Of a DNA stretch of 54,369 nucleotides, positions 27,357-36,500 are shown one piece after another; position 1 is the first letter of the stretch, and the number at the start of each line of letters is the position of its first letter. The notes below the pieces were generated by a model, which ran no database searches, was not told where the DNA came from, and saw only the letters and a list, made by a program, of their open reading frames with translations. A program made the position numbers and the translations under genes. Source of the DNA: Glaciecola punicea ACAM 611 (lineage in GTDB: Bacteria > Pseudomonadota > Gammaproteobacteria > Enterobacterales > Alteromonadaceae); NCBI RefSeq assembly GCF_000252165.1, contig NZ_BAET01000018.1, forward strand, positions 1 through 54,369, given 5' to 3'.

Positions 27357-28556
27357 TTAATACTGTTTCACTTTTGGTTTTTTGACTTTTGGCTGCTTGA
27401 GCCTAGTTTCAGGCAATTTTTGTTTAGAAGACAAACCCTCAACATGTAGCACTGGAATGACTTGCTGTATTAAGTTTTGTATATCACTAAGCTGCTTAAA
27501 GTCTTCGGCCGTTACAAATGAGACGGCCTGCCCGACTGAACCTGCACGACCGGTTCGACCAATTCTATGCACATAATCTTCAGGTACGTTGGGTAGATCA
27601 TAATTCACTACGTTAGGAAGCTGCTGAATATCTATGCCGCGCGCAGCTATGTCAGTGGCTACTAAAATACGTAACTCACCATTTTTGAACGATGCCAGTG
27701 CTTTAGTGCGTGCACCTTGGCTTTTATTACCGTGGATCGCTGCTGCTGAAATTTCGTGACTACATAGCTGCTTAGTTAATCTGTTCGCGCCATGTTTCGT
27801 GCGCGTAAATACCAAGGCCTGTTGCCAACCATTGCTTTCAATTAAATGAATTAAAAGCTTACTTTTATTGGCTTTTTCAAGATATACAATTGAATGCTCT
27901 ACGCTTGGGGCAGCTGCGTTGTTTGGCGTCACGGAAATTTCAACGGGATTATTGACCAAGCGACTGGCTAAACCACGTATATCTTCAGAGAAGGTTGCTG
28001 AAAACAATAAATTTTGGCGCTTTTGAGGCAACAGTTTCAAAATACGTTTTATGTCGTGTATGAAGCCCATGTCAAGCATACGATCAGCTTCGTCTAGCAC
28101 AAGCACTGACACGTCAGAGAATTTAACTGCATTTTGTTGAAACAAATCGAGTAAACGCCCTGGTGTTGCCACCAAAATGTCACAGCCGCGGCGTAAATGT
28201 TTCATTTGCGGGTTTATTGACACGCCGCCAAAAACCACCGTTGATCGAATAGGAGTATTCACTTTGTATTCGTCAATATTCGCTGCTACTTGAGCAGCCA
28301 ATTCGCGAGTAGGTGTTAATACTAAGGCTTTAATATGATTTGGCCTTGGCTCTGAATAATTTGTGGCAAAGCGCTGAATTAAAGGCAGTGTAAACGCTGC
28401 GGTTTTACCTGTACCGGTTTGCGCGGCTGCCATTACATCTTTTCCTGACAATACTGCCGGAATTGCTTGCTCTTGAATAGGTGTTGGGGTGGTATAGCCT
28501 TTGTCAGTTACAGCACTGACCAGCTCTTTACTAAGCCCTAAAGCGGAAAAACTCAT
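27357..28556 (-). CDS. rhlE: DEAD-box RNA helicase, RhlE-like
   Basis: A 399-residue RNA helicase. The Q motif is around [15 protein letters not shown], motif I is AAQTGTGKT, motif II is DEAD, motif III is SAT and motif VI is [10 protein letters not shown]. The short basic tail ([10 protein letters not shown]) fits the RhlE group. I chose the ATG at 28556 ([12 protein letters not shown]) because RhlE proteins begin this way; an in-frame start 21 codons upstream (28619) would add residues with no family match. It acts in RNA or ribosome remodelling, probably with a cold role. Confidence 0.92.
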   Translation of the reverse strand: MSFSALGLSKELVSAVTDKGYTTPTPIQEQAIPAVLSGKDVMAAAQTGTGKTAAFTLPLIQRFATNYSEPRPNHIKALVLTPTRELAAQVAANIDEYKVNTPIRSTVVFGGVSINPQMKHLRRGCDILVATPGRLLDLFQQNAVKFSDVSVLVLDEADRMLDMGFIHDIKRILKLLPQKRQNLLFSATFSEDIRGLASRLVNNPVEISVTPNNAAAPSVEHSIVYLEKANKSKLLIHLIESNGWQQALVFTRTKHGANRLTKQLCSHEISAAAIHGNKSQGARTKALASFKNGELRILVATDIAARGIDIQQLPNVVNYDLPNVPEDYVHRIGRTGRAGSVGQAVSFVTAEDFKQLSDIQNLIQQVIPVLHVEGLSSKQKLPETRLKQPKVKKPKVKQY

Positions 28557-28644
28557 GTGTGTTTGCTTATGTTGTGAAATATTTAGGCGACAAAGTATAG
28601 CACAGACGGCGCCAAGCAAATATTAATGTTGACTTTATTTAGAT

Positions 28645-29151
28645 TTAGAAATTGCGCAGTATGCTGTCATCATATTTTTCAACATCAATAGTTATCCCAT
28701 ATTTTGTGGCTAGACTGTCTAGCTCTGCTTGCTGTATAACTAATTCATCCATGATTATGGTGTTGTCGTCTAGTTGCCACAGTAGCTTAGAGCCTGCAAA
28801 ACTATATTGAATGGCCAGCATTGCATCGGCATTACCGGCAAGGCTAGCTGGCCTTAGCTTCATCATTTTTCGATTTATTTTATTGAGCGCTTGTTTAAGG
28901 TCCCACACATAAACAACTTCTGTCATAAACGTATGTTTACGATACTTATTGAGCAGCAACCCGACACTCAACGTACAAATTATGACGCCGGTCAAGTTCC
29001 AATGAAAGTGGCTTCCGGTCTCATCAGGAAACAAAGCAATAAGCGTTTGTGAAATTGCTAAGCTCCCAATCGCCAGGGTCGCTATACAAGCAACAATTAC
29101 TCGATTTAAGTGCCGACGGTAGCGCGTTTTATCTATATTTATTAATTGCAT
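28645..29151 (-). CDS. DUF3087 membrane protein
   Basis: A 168-residue protein that I recognise as DUF3087, a family common in Alteromonadales and relatives. It starts with a basic segment (KTRYRRHLNRVIVA), has two membrane helices (residues about 18-38 and 50-68), then a helical cytoplasmic domain with EVVYVWDLKQALNKI and AMLAIQYSFAGSKLLWQLDDNT. Function is not known. It lies upstream of the RhlE-type gene on the same strand with an 88-bp gap. Confidence 0.8.
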   Translation of the reverse strand: MQLINIDKTRYRRHLNRVIVACIATLAIGSLAISQTLIALFPDETGSHFHWNLTGVIICTLSVGLLLNKYRKHTFMTEVVYVWDLKQALNKINRKMMKLRPASLAGNADAMLAIQYSFAGSKLLWQLDDNTIIMDELVIQQAELDSLATKYGITIDVEKYDDSILRNF

Positions 29152-29246
29152 ATAAGGTAGCTCTAAGGGTAAATGTAAAACAAAAAAATAAGCATATAAT
29201 ATTATTAACCAAGGCGGCGCGCCACTAGGGCTGGCTTTGTTTGAGG

Positions 29247-30167
29247 CTAATCACCAAAAACCGACCAGCCCGTTTCAGCCGCAAATAATTCAAGCGCATA
29301 AGTGCCTAATTTACTATTACCAATAGTGTCAAGACCAGGCGACCATACGGCAATGGAAGCTTTGCCAGGTGCAATAGCCAATATTCCGCCACCCACCCCA
29401 CTTTTGCCTGGCAAGCCGACTCTAAAGGCAAACTCGCCAGAACCGTCGTAGTGTCCACATGTTAGCATGAGTGCATTAATACGCTTGGCGCGTTGAGATG
29501 ACACAATAGGGAAACCTGTATTTGGATTTTTCCCATTATTCGCCAAAAATAGTCCAGCTTTTGCTAACTGTTCTGTGTTCATCGCAATTGAGCAATGGCT
29601 GAAATAAGTGTTTAACACATCCGGAACAGGGTTCTCAAACTGTCCAAATGAGGCCATAAAATAGGCTAATGAGATATTTCTAGCACCGCTGTGTGCTTCA
29701 CAGCGCGCAACATTTTCATCAATCCCAATGCTCTGATCATCGGCTAAAAAACGCACGAAATGGAGTATTTCGGCTAACATTTTGCTAGATTTATGACCCT
29801 GCATAATTGCATCAGCTACCGCAATGGCGCCTGCATTAATGAATGGATTCCGAGGCTTACCATGTTCATGTTCAAGCTGCACTATGGAATTAAATGGGTC
29901 TCCCGAAGGTTCTCGACCTACGCGAGACCAAAGCGTTTCACCTAACTTGTCTAGGGCTAAAGTGAGCGTGAATACTTTTGAAATGCTTTGGATAGAAAAC
30001 AAGGTTTTAAAGCATCCCGCATTAAAAATCTCACCGTTAGGCAAAGCCACACTTATTGCAAATTGATTTGCATCTATTTTCGCAAGCTCAGGAATATAGC
30101 TAGCGACATTGCCTTTATCCTGCAGTTGCATCATGTTCGAGGCTATTTCATCTATGATTATTTGCAA
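29247..30167 (-). CDS. glsA: Glutaminase
   Basis: A 306-residue serine-dependent glutaminase that converts glutamine to glutamate and ammonia. The beta-lactamase-like nucleophile motif SxxK is at Ser61-Lys64 in FSIQSISKV. Other family blocks are [24 protein letters not shown] and [20 protein letters not shown]. Length is typical. It is monocistronic. Confidence 0.96.
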   Translation of the reverse strand: MQIIIDEIASNMMQLQDKGNVASYIPELAKIDANQFAISVALPNGEIFNAGCFKTLFSIQSISKVFTLTLALDKLGETLWSRVGREPSGDPFNSIVQLEHEHGKPRNPFINAGAIAVADAIMQGHKSSKMLAEILHFVRFLADDQSIGIDENVARCEAHSGARNISLAYFMASFGQFENPVPDVLNTYFSHCSIAMNTEQLAKAGLFLANNGKNPNTGFPIVSSQRAKRINALMLTCGHYDGSGEFAFRVGLPGKSGVGGGILAIAPGKASIAVWSPGLDTIGNSKLGTYALELFAAETGWSVFGD

Positions 30168-30256
30168 AATTATCCTATTTTATTATGGATGCTGTACGCT
30201 AACATTATAACTGAATTTAGGTTGTTTTGTGGATGTGATAAGGTAAGCTTTGCTTG

Positions 30257-30727
30257 CTAGTCTCCGCTAATATCAGCAAATTTGGCCTTAGTTAGGAAAG
30301 CTAAATCTTGTGAACTTAGCTCTATCTCCAAGCCCCTTTTTCCGGCACTGATAAAAATGGTAGGAAACGCAACACTAGACTTGTCAATTATAGTCCTTAG
30401 GGACTTCTTTTGCCCTAAAGGGCTAACGCCACCGATCACATACCCTGAAGAACGACTTACTTGTTCTTTGTCAGCCAATGCTACTTTTTTCCAAGCGAGT
30501 GCTTTTGCCATTTTCTTCATACTCAATTTGTGAGACACAGGCACTATCGCTACCGCCATTTGACCTTGGCTTCCTGCAATAACAAGCGTTTTATACACTT
30601 TCTCATAGGCAATACCTAGCTTTTTCGCAGCTTCTTCTCCATATGCACCTGCTTGCGTGTCGTGCGAATAACGATGAAGTTGAAATACTACTTTTTGCTC
30701 TATTAGGATATCAATCGCAGGGGTCAT
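30257..30727 (-). CDS. ybaK: Cys-tRNA(Pro)/Cys-tRNA(Cys) deacylase YbaK
   Basis: A 156-residue trans-editing enzyme that hydrolyses mischarged Cys-tRNA(Pro). It begins MTPAIDILIEQKVVFQLHRY, and the conserved GEEAAKKLGI, YKTLVIAG, GYVIGGVSPLGQKK and ISAGKRGLEIEL blocks follow. The start at 30727 is preferred because YbaK proteins begin at this point; the frame stays open to 30823 but the extra 32 residues match nothing I know. Confidence 0.93.
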   Translation of the reverse strand: MTPAIDILIEQKVVFQLHRYSHDTQAGAYGEEAAKKLGIAYEKVYKTLVIAGSQGQMAVAIVPVSHKLSMKKMAKALAWKKVALADKEQVSRSSGYVIGGVSPLGQKKSLRTIIDKSSVAFPTIFISAGKRGLEIELSSQDLAFLTKAKFADISGD

Positions 30728-31207
30728 ATCGTTGCTCGCTTGTACCTTTATGCATACATACATTGTGTCAATAGAGCCCACATTATGCTGCGCTAGTAAA
30801 AGTAAGTAAGTGTTGTAGCTCATTAAGTTAACTGATGGTACTCAACGTAATGTAGCACATAGAATCTGGTATTAAGAGCGGTTAAGGAAGAAAACGTTTT
30901 TTCGTAGGAACCAGTTGCACCTGTGATTAATACGTGCTTATTATCAAACAAGTATATGCTCCAAATATAGGGGGAAACAATCTCCTACCGAATTGTAGCT
31001 ATATAAAAGCAATTTAAACGCTAAGTTCGCACTTATTCTCAGTAAAATTTAGAAATGATACTAGCTTTTTAGAAAGGAAGAATTTTTTTAGAGTAAGCAG
31101 CTGGGGAATTTTTCAGGAAAATATGAATGTTATTTGCTTGAGGAAAGCATCTTTGAAATGTGGTAGCTGGAGGTAAAACCTCCCGCTACCCAAATATGCA
31201 TTATTAC
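30728..31207. other. Long gene-poor stretch between cspA and ybaK
   Basis: A 480-bp region on the 5' side of ybaK and the 3' side of the cold-shock gene. It holds the cspA-side hairpin (31162-31190). Otherwise I see only AT-rich sequence with short, unrelated open frames and no RNA gene that I can recognise. An upstream promoter for ybaK should lie in the first 100 bases. Confidence 0.5.
31162..31190 (-). terminator. Hairpin downstream of cspA
   Basis: The stem GGTAGC (31162-31167) with GCTACC (31185-31190) continues, after one mismatch, as GGAGG/CCTCC with a TAAAA loop. It sits 18 bp after the cold-shock gene's stop on the minus strand. It lacks a clear U tract, so termination strength is uncertain. 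Confidence 0.6.
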
Positions 31208-31414
31208 TTAGATAGCAACAACTTTATTTGCACATGGACCTTTTTGTCCTTGGCCAACTTCGAACTCTACCGCTTGGCCGTCGTTCAATGTAGCGTAACC
31301 GCCACCAGCTTGTATTTCTGAATGGTGAACAAACAAATCTTTGCTACCGTCTTCAGGAGTAATAAAGCCAAAACCTTTATCTGCATTGAACCACTTAACT
31401 GTACCTTTACTCAT
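31208..31414 (-). CDS. cspA: Cold-shock domain protein (CspA family)
   Basis: A 68-residue single OB-fold nucleic-acid-binding protein. RNP1 is KGFGFITP and RNP2 is DLFVHHSEI, and the [12 protein letters not shown] opening is canonical. It likely melts RNA structure, but cold induction cannot be decided from the protein. The 136-bp 5' space is AT-rich and may form the long leader typical of this family. Confidence 0.95.
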   Translation of the reverse strand: MSKGTVKWFNADKGFGFITPEDGSKDLFVHHSEIQAGGGYATLNDGQAVEFEVGQGQKGPCANKVVAI

Positions 31415-31550
31415 AACACTCTCTTTATATTTGGTGAAAAATATAATTCTGATTTGCTATCACCATCACATAATCAGAACTTTAATCTTGCTCACCCACA
31501 ATAGCGGTAGAGCTTTGAATTGTTACGTCTTACTATAATACGAATTAACG

Positions 31551-31877
31551 TTAATTACCGCTATTTTTTCTTATATTGACGACTTTTTTCGCTATTCCTA
31601 GCAATTCAGATGAAATATCATCTGCTCCGTCTTTAATAAGCTTGCTTACATCGCCGGACGAAAATAAAGTGCCACGCTCAGATTTAATATCTAAGCCCCT
31701 AACGTAATCTTTTGTTTTACCTGTACTGCGAGTATCGATATACTTAAAGATGATTTGTTCGTTAACGCTTTGCGGTTCTTTATTCAAGATTTTTATTGTA
31801 TCACTCAAAGATGCTATTTCCAACTCTAAGGTTTCAATTAACTCGCTTATATTTGCATAAGGTTTCATAATTGTCAT
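31551..31877 (-). CDS. Small helical protein, function unknown
   Basis: A protein of about 108 residues, unrecognised. The N-terminal half (ISELIETLELEIASLSDTIKIL) is a probable coiled coil. The C-terminal half includes DVSKLIKDGADDISSELL. It has no signal peptide or membrane helix. The start is uncertain: MTIMKPYA at 31877, or the methionine at 31868; the frame remains open to 31916. It lies upstream of the cold-shock gene on the same strand, 136 bp away. Confidence 0.5.
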   Translation of the reverse strand: MTIMKPYANISELIETLELEIASLSDTIKILNKEPQSVNEQIIFKYIDTRSTGKTKDYVRGLDIKSERGTLFSSGDVSKLIKDGADDISSELLGIAKKVVNIRKNSGN

Positions 31878-32142
31878 TTCACTCTTACATGGTTGCTGGC
31901 TTTGCAAAAGACACACACGTAAAACAGCAGGTATTACGATTAACCATTCGCTCCTGCATATAATATACAGTTAACGTAAAAAAGTAAATAGTTCCTAGCT
32001 CAAAACGATTATCATAAGTCACCTCAAGTTCTTTTGCGGCGGGTTCTTTATCGGAAATTGTGCCCATTACTTTATGCAAAATATACTTAGGCGTACAATT
32101 TTATTTTACAAAGGCACAACTCACCGCCTATAAATGGAGTCT

Positions 32143-33207
32143 TTATTTATGATACTGCTTACTATACTTATGCACCGCGTCAACAAAATAACCGGCATTT
32201 TCAGGCGGGACATCTAAATGAATGCCGTGCCCTAAATTAAACACATGTCCTTCTCCCGCGCCAAAACCGGCCAGAATATCTTGCACTTCTTGTTCTATCC
32301 TCTCTTTACTTGCATACAGAACCGATGGGTCCATATTACCCTGCAGCGCAACTTTGTCACCTACTCGTGCTTTAGCATCAGCAATATCAATAGTCCAGTC
32401 TAGCCCAAGTGCATCGCAACCTGTTGCCGCAATAGACTCGAGCCACATGCCACCGTTTTTCGTAAATAATGTAACAGGCACTTTATTGCCTTCGTACTCG
32501 CGCGTAAGGCCAGCCACGATCTTTTCCATATATTGCAGTGAAAACAATTTATAGTCTCGAGGGCTCAACACCCCACCCCATGTATCAAATATCATGACCG
32601 ACTGGGCACCAGCCGCTATTTGTGCATTTAAATATGTAATGACAGAATCAGCAACTTTGTCGAGTAATAAGTGCAATGTTTGCGGCTCAGCAAAGGCCAT
32701 TTTCTTGATTTTGGTAAACGCTTTGCTTGAACCACCTTCAATCATATATGTAGCTAGCGTCCAAGGGCTGCCAGAAAACCCAATTAGCGGCACACTACCT
32801 TTGAGGTTCTTACGTATTGTGCGTACCGCGTCCATCACGTATTTGAGCTCTATTTCAGGATCAGGATTGGGCAGTTTTTTAACATCCGCCAGACTCTTTA
32901 TTGGGTGCTTAAACTTCGGACCTTCGCCGGCTTCAAAGTACAAACCTAAACCCATTGCATCTGGTATAGTCAGAATATCAGAAAAAAGGATCGCGGCATC
33001 TAGCTTGAATCGGCGAAGTGGCTGTAATGTAACTTCACATGCCAATTCAGGATTAGTACACACTGCCATAAAATCACCGGCTTCTTTGCGAACAGCCTTA
33101 TACTCTGGTAAGTATCTACCTGCTTGGCGCATCATCCATACGGGCGTGGCATCTACAGGTTGTTTGAGTAATGCGCGGATGTATCTATCGTTTTTCAATG
33201 TCGTCAT
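32143..33207 (-). CDS. hemE: Uroporphyrinogen decarboxylase
   Basis: A 354-residue enzyme that converts uroporphyrinogen III to coproporphyrinogen III in the cytoplasm. The family start with [15 protein letters not shown] holds the active-site arginines, and the [14 protein letters not shown] and [15 protein letters not shown] signatures are clear. Full length. It is followed at a distance by small genes on the same strand and preceded by nudC (70-bp gap). Confidence 0.97.
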   Translation of the reverse strand: MTTLKNDRYIRALLKQPVDATPVWMMRQAGRYLPEYKAVRKEAGDFMAVCTNPELACEVTLQPLRRFKLDAAILFSDILTIPDAMGLGLYFEAGEGPKFKHPIKSLADVKKLPNPDPEIELKYVMDAVRTIRKNLKGSVPLIGFSGSPWTLATYMIEGGSSKAFTKIKKMAFAEPQTLHLLLDKVADSVITYLNAQIAAGAQSVMIFDTWGGVLSPRDYKLFSLQYMEKIVAGLTREYEGNKVPVTLFTKNGGMWLESIAATGCDALGLDWTIDIADAKARVGDKVALQGNMDPSVLYASKERIEQEVQDILAGFGAGEGHVFNLGHGIHLDVPPENAGYFVDAVHKYSKQYHK

Positions 33208-33277
33208 AAGGTAGCTGCAATCTCTGTCTAACTAATATAAGGAATGTCTGACTATTAATTTTGCGCGAAAGTATACG

Positions 33278-34108
33278 CTATTTTTTTTGATTTTTCTTTA
33301 TTCGTCGCAGCGTTTCTTCTATCAAGTGTCCTGCAATGGAAACTTTAGGTGGCGTGTTGGGCATATTGTCAATATCAAACCACTGTGCATCGTGAATTTC
33401 TTTACCGTCTACCTTTATATCACCGCCGTCATATTCAGCAATATACCCCACCATTAATGAGTGAGGAAATGGCCACGGCTGGCTGTCGAAGTATTCAATA
33501 TTTTTTACGCGCACGCTTACCTCTTCCATAACCTCTCGGTGCACGGCCTGCTCTAACGATTCTGCACTTTCCACAAACCCGGCTAAGGTTGAATAATACC
33601 CCCCGCCTGATTGCCTTACGCCTTGCGCTAATAAAATTTGCGAACCATTATGAATAGCCACAATAATACACGGAGATACACGTGGATAGACCCTATGTTT
33701 GCACTTATCGCAGTGCATCGCCATTTCCCATGTAACCTTTCGTAGCTCTTCACCGCAGCGCCCACAATATCGGTGTGTACGTAAAAACAATGCATATTGC
33801 CATGCTTGCGCAATATATTGAAAATGTTCGCGTGATAAAAAACCCAACAACTCTCTTAATGTATGTAAACGATATTCCCCTTCTACAAATTCTATATGGT
33901 GAATGTCAACTAACCAATGCTCACCGTGTTCACTGCTCATTACTAGGGACTGCTGCTGTTCTTGATAATGAGCCAATGCCGCAGGTAAACCGACTAAATC
34001 GGCTAAAGATTGCTCATTGCTAATGCCACTATTAATCTTGGCCACTGAGCGCTTTAATAGGATCTTGTGATTGATAAATACAAAAAATAGGCGGGATTTA
34101 CTTTTCAA
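33278..34108 (-). CDS. nudC: NAD(+) diphosphatase NudC
   Basis: A 276-residue Nudix hydrolase that splits NAD(H) and removes NAD caps from RNA. The zinc ribbon CGRCGEELRK with a second CDKCKH pair is followed by the Nudix box GFVESAESLEQAVHREVMEEVSV split over the loop-helix. The SQPWPFPHSLM motif, specific to NADH pyrophosphatases, is present. It is directly upstream of hemE on the same strand. Confidence 0.95.
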   Translation of the reverse strand: MKSKSRLFFVFINHKILLKRSVAKINSGISNEQSLADLVGLPAALAHYQEQQQSLVMSSEHGEHWLVDIHHIEFVEGEYRLHTLRELLGFLSREHFQYIAQAWQYALFLRTHRYCGRCGEELRKVTWEMAMHCDKCKHRVYPRVSPCIIVAIHNGSQILLAQGVRQSGGGYYSTLAGFVESAESLEQAVHREVMEEVSVRVKNIEYFDSQPWPFPHSLMVGYIAEYDGGDIKVDGKEIHDAQWFDIDNMPNTPPKVSIAGHLIEETLRRIKKNQKK

Positions 34109-34188
34109 TGGACACTGACCTTGTGCATAAATAATTTAGATTTAACATTTTTTATTTTACAACTATAACACTTTACGTATATAACGAC

Positions 34189-34216
34189 TTGTTCACAATC
34201 CCTTGAATGATATACT
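34189..34216 (+). promoter_or_regulatory. Possible sigma-70 promoter for the Zur-like gene
   Basis: A TTGTTC box (34189-34194) and a TATACT box (34211-34216) are separated by 16 bp, 111-183 bp upstream of the alternative starts. An inverted pair, TTGAATGATA (34203-34212) and TATCATTCAA (34269-34278), straddles the predicted start point and could be an operator or spacer symmetry. Confidence 0.4.
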
Positions 34217-34371
34217 TAGGCTTATTAATAGGTGATCATGAAATAGGAATCCTGTAGACTTAAGATGCTATCATTCAAAGATCCTATTAACATACATTGA
34301 ATTGAGACAAATTGCGCTAAGGTAATTTGGGCTATTGTAAACAAGAGGCGTGCCAAAAGTATGAAAAAATC

Positions 34372-34839
34372 GTGAGCGTAGCCCTTAATAAGAGTAAACA
34401 ACTTTTGTTTATCAAGGCTCGAACTTTTTGTGAAGAAAAAGGCGCTCGCTTTACGCCACTTCGTGCTCGGATTTACGAAATACTGCTACAAGAAGATTCC
34501 TCGATAGGCGCATACGACCTGCTCGACAAACTAAAACTAATTGAAGATTCTGCTAAGCCACCTACCGTATACAGAGCGTTAGACTTCTTTTTGGAACTGG
34601 GCCTTGTGCATAAAGTTGAGTCGACTAACACCTTTAAGGCATGTCATCATTTCGGCTGTTCACACCCCGTGCAGTTTTTAATTTGTGACGCCTGCGGCGA
34701 CGTTCAAGAAATCAGCTCTGAAGGGGTAGAAGAAACACTAGAGCTACAAGCCAGACAAAATAACTTTCAAATAATTAGTCAAACCATAGAAGCTCATGGC
34801 ATTTGTCAAAAGTGCCAAGTTAACAACAGAGATAGCTAA
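34372..34839 (+). CDS. zur: Fur-family transcriptional regulator, Zur-like
   Basis: A winged-helix metalloregulator of about 155 residues, most like Zur. The DNA-binding domain includes RFTPLRARIYEILLQE and KPPTVYRALDFFLELGLVHKV. Metal ligands are visible in FGCSH, CDACGDVQ and the late CQKCQ, giving a structural Cys4 zinc site. The start is unclear: no ATG exists near the expected N-terminus. A GTG at 34372 gives the best family length; a TTG at 34327 with a TAAGG box would add 15 residues. It would repress zinc-uptake genes. No target genes are adjacent. Confidence 0.85.
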   Translation: MSVALNKSKQLLFIKARTFCEEKGARFTPLRARIYEILLQEDSSIGAYDLLDKLKLIEDSAKPPTVYRALDFFLELGLVHKVESTNTFKACHHFGCSHPVQFLICDACGDVQEISSEGVEETLELQARQNNFQIISQTIEAHGICQKCQVNNRDS

Positions 34840-35186
34840 TCTTTCATTTATATTTTTAGCAAGTAAATAAAGGACAAGGCTAATTTCAGATGAAATTACT
34901 CATAGAAATCGTAAACCAGACGACGTAGCAATATAACAAGAATTAGAAAAATTATTTGCTACTTTGGTATATCAGCGCTTGTTTTATCAATAGACATCTA
35001 TATTATGCACATCAAAGCGAGAGGTCCCAAAAATATTCGCACACTATTAGCAATTTTGGCAGCGCTTACTTAAAATTTTGTGTAGATACCTAGTATAAAA
35101 CGTCGGCGCTATTAATACTTACTTACATTGCACCACAAATGCTGTGTACAAGAACAACTTCGAATACAGGAAAAGGAAATTTGATA
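34840..35186. other. Intergenic region upstream of ompA-like gene
   Basis: A 347-bp AT-rich stretch without a coding frame that I can support. A TAGTATAAA element near 35091-35099 could serve as a -10 region for the porin gene. A strong purine-rich ribosome-binding site (AGGAAAAGGAAA) lies at 35168-35179. Confidence 0.45.
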
Positions 35187-36383
35187 ATGAAAAAACTTAC
35201 AATCTGTGTGGCTGCGGCCTTAGCTGCGGCATTGACTACTTCAGTTCAAGCACAAGAAGCCCCTCCCTATGAAAGCTGGGTAGGCGGATTCGCGCAGTAT
35301 TATGGTGCTGACATTGAAAAGATCGAACCTGTTGGCGGACTTAATGACGGCAGAGGCTTTGGCCTTGAAGGTGGATTTCGTTTTGATCCTTCATGGGCAA
35401 TAAGATTTGAATTAGGTCGTTTGTTAATCGACAACGACAAAAATGATCCATTAGCAAGAGACGAAGACGGCACTTTACTAGGCGTTGACGCCATGTATTT
35501 CTTAGAAAATGATGTTGCATATTTCTTCGGCGGTATGCGCGAGCAATCGCTTAACAGTGACAACTTCCGCATGGCCGCTGCCGGTGTTGGTAAGCATTGG
35601 GAATTAACTGATAATATTCGTTTAGTAACTGAGCTTGCTGCCTATCACGACTTCGGTGAAAGCTACAGAGAATATAGCGCAAAAGTAGGTTTAGCCTACG
35701 TTTTTGGTGTTAACACCAGCGTATACAGCCCTGATAGCGACGGCGACGGCGTGAGCGATGGCATAGACCGTTGCCCAGGAACGTTAGCAGGTACGCAGGT
35801 TGATGCGACAGGCTGTGCCATCGATATGGACAACGATGGCGTATTAAACGCACAAGATGAATGCCCTATGACACTTGCCGGCTCGGTAGTTAACGCACGC
35901 GGCTGTGTAGTTGGCGATGCAGACAACGACGGTATTCTTGACAACGTTGATAAGTGCTTAAACACACCTGCAAACGACAAAGTGGGCGCTGACGGCTGTA
36001 GCCTCATGGAAAAAAGAGAAGTATCAGTGGCGCTTAATATGTTGTTTGCTAATAACAGCAGCGTAGTGGCAAATCCTGATTCGGCTCGCATTCAAGAGTT
36101 CGCTGCTTTCATGGAGCAGCACCCCACTACCGAAGCGGTTATTGAAGGCCATAGCTCAGCGGTAGGTGAAACTGACTACAACCAGATGCTATCTGAAAAG
36201 CGCGCCAATGTAGTACGTACCCTTCTGATTGAAGAATACGGTGTAGATGGTACTCGTTTACAAACAGTTGGTTACGGCGAGACAAGACTTAAGAGCACCG
36301 CTAATACAGCTGAAGCAAGCCGTCTTAACCGTCGCATAGAAGTTAAAGTTAGCACCTTGGTCGATACTAACGTTAATCTCTAA
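35187..36383 (+). CDS. OmpA-like outer-membrane protein
   Basis: A 398-residue porin-like protein. The signal peptide ends near TSVQAQE (residue about 23). Next come an eight-strand beta-barrel-like N-terminal domain and three calcium-binding thrombospondin type 3 repeats (DSDGDGVSDGIDRCPGT, DMDNDGVLNAQDECP, DADNDGILDNVDKC). An OmpA C-terminal peptidoglycan-binding domain follows (VIEGHSSAVGETDYNQMLSEKRA, NRRIEVKV). I chose the ATG at 35187 for the signal peptide; the frame extends to 35139 without a fit. It anchors the outer membrane to the wall. Confidence 0.93.
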   Translation: MKKLTICVAAALAAALTTSVQAQEAPPYESWVGGFAQYYGADIEKIEPVGGLNDGRGFGLEGGFRFDPSWAIRFELGRLLIDNDKNDPLARDEDGTLLGVDAMYFLENDVAYFFGGMREQSLNSDNFRMAAAGVGKHWELTDNIRLVTELAAYHDFGESYREYSAKVGLAYVFGVNTSVYSPDSDGDGVSDGIDRCPGTLAGTQVDATGCAIDMDNDGVLNAQDECPMTLAGSVVNARGCVVGDADNDGILDNVDKCLNTPANDKVGADGCSLMEKREVSVALNMLFANNSSVVANPDSARIQEFAAFMEQHPTTEAVIEGHSSAVGETDYNQMLSEKRANVVRTLLIEEYGVDGTRLQTVGYGETRLKSTANTAEASRLNRRIEVKVSTLVDTNVNL

Positions 36384-36393
36384 GAAACAAAAA

Positions 36394-36412
36394 GGCTAGT
36401 AAAGCACTAGCC
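36394..36412 (+). terminator. Short hairpin after the ompA-like gene
   Basis: GGCTAGT (36394-36400) pairs with ACTAGCC (36406-36412) around a five-base loop, 11 bp after the stop. It precedes the main terminator and may protect the transcript's 3' end. Confidence 0.6.
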
Positions 36413-36421
36413 CCAAATAAC

Positions 36422-36459
36422 AAAGCCCCAAAGATGCTAATTCTTCGGGGCTTTTTTTA
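36422..36459 (+). terminator. Rho-independent terminator of the ompA-like gene
   Basis: AAAGCCCC (36422-36429) pairs with GGGGCTTT (36447-36454), and the tail is a run of T. An inner AAGA/TCTT pairing extends the stem. It separates the porin gene from the converging dnaB gene. Confidence 0.88.
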
Positions 36460-36500
36460 TGGTCATAGTTGTGTGCTACGTTCACTGACAAAATCGTAAG

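Noticed and set aside
31885-32079. 64-residue minus-strand open frame upstream of the coiled-coil gene
   Set aside because: It overlaps the start region of the adjacent gene, has no family features and no convincing ribosome-binding site. It is probably chance or leader sequence.
34203-34290. RNA pseudoknot upstream of the Zur-like gene
   Set aside because: The first arm overlaps the predicted -10 box and would not be transcribed, so the four arms cannot all pair in RNA.
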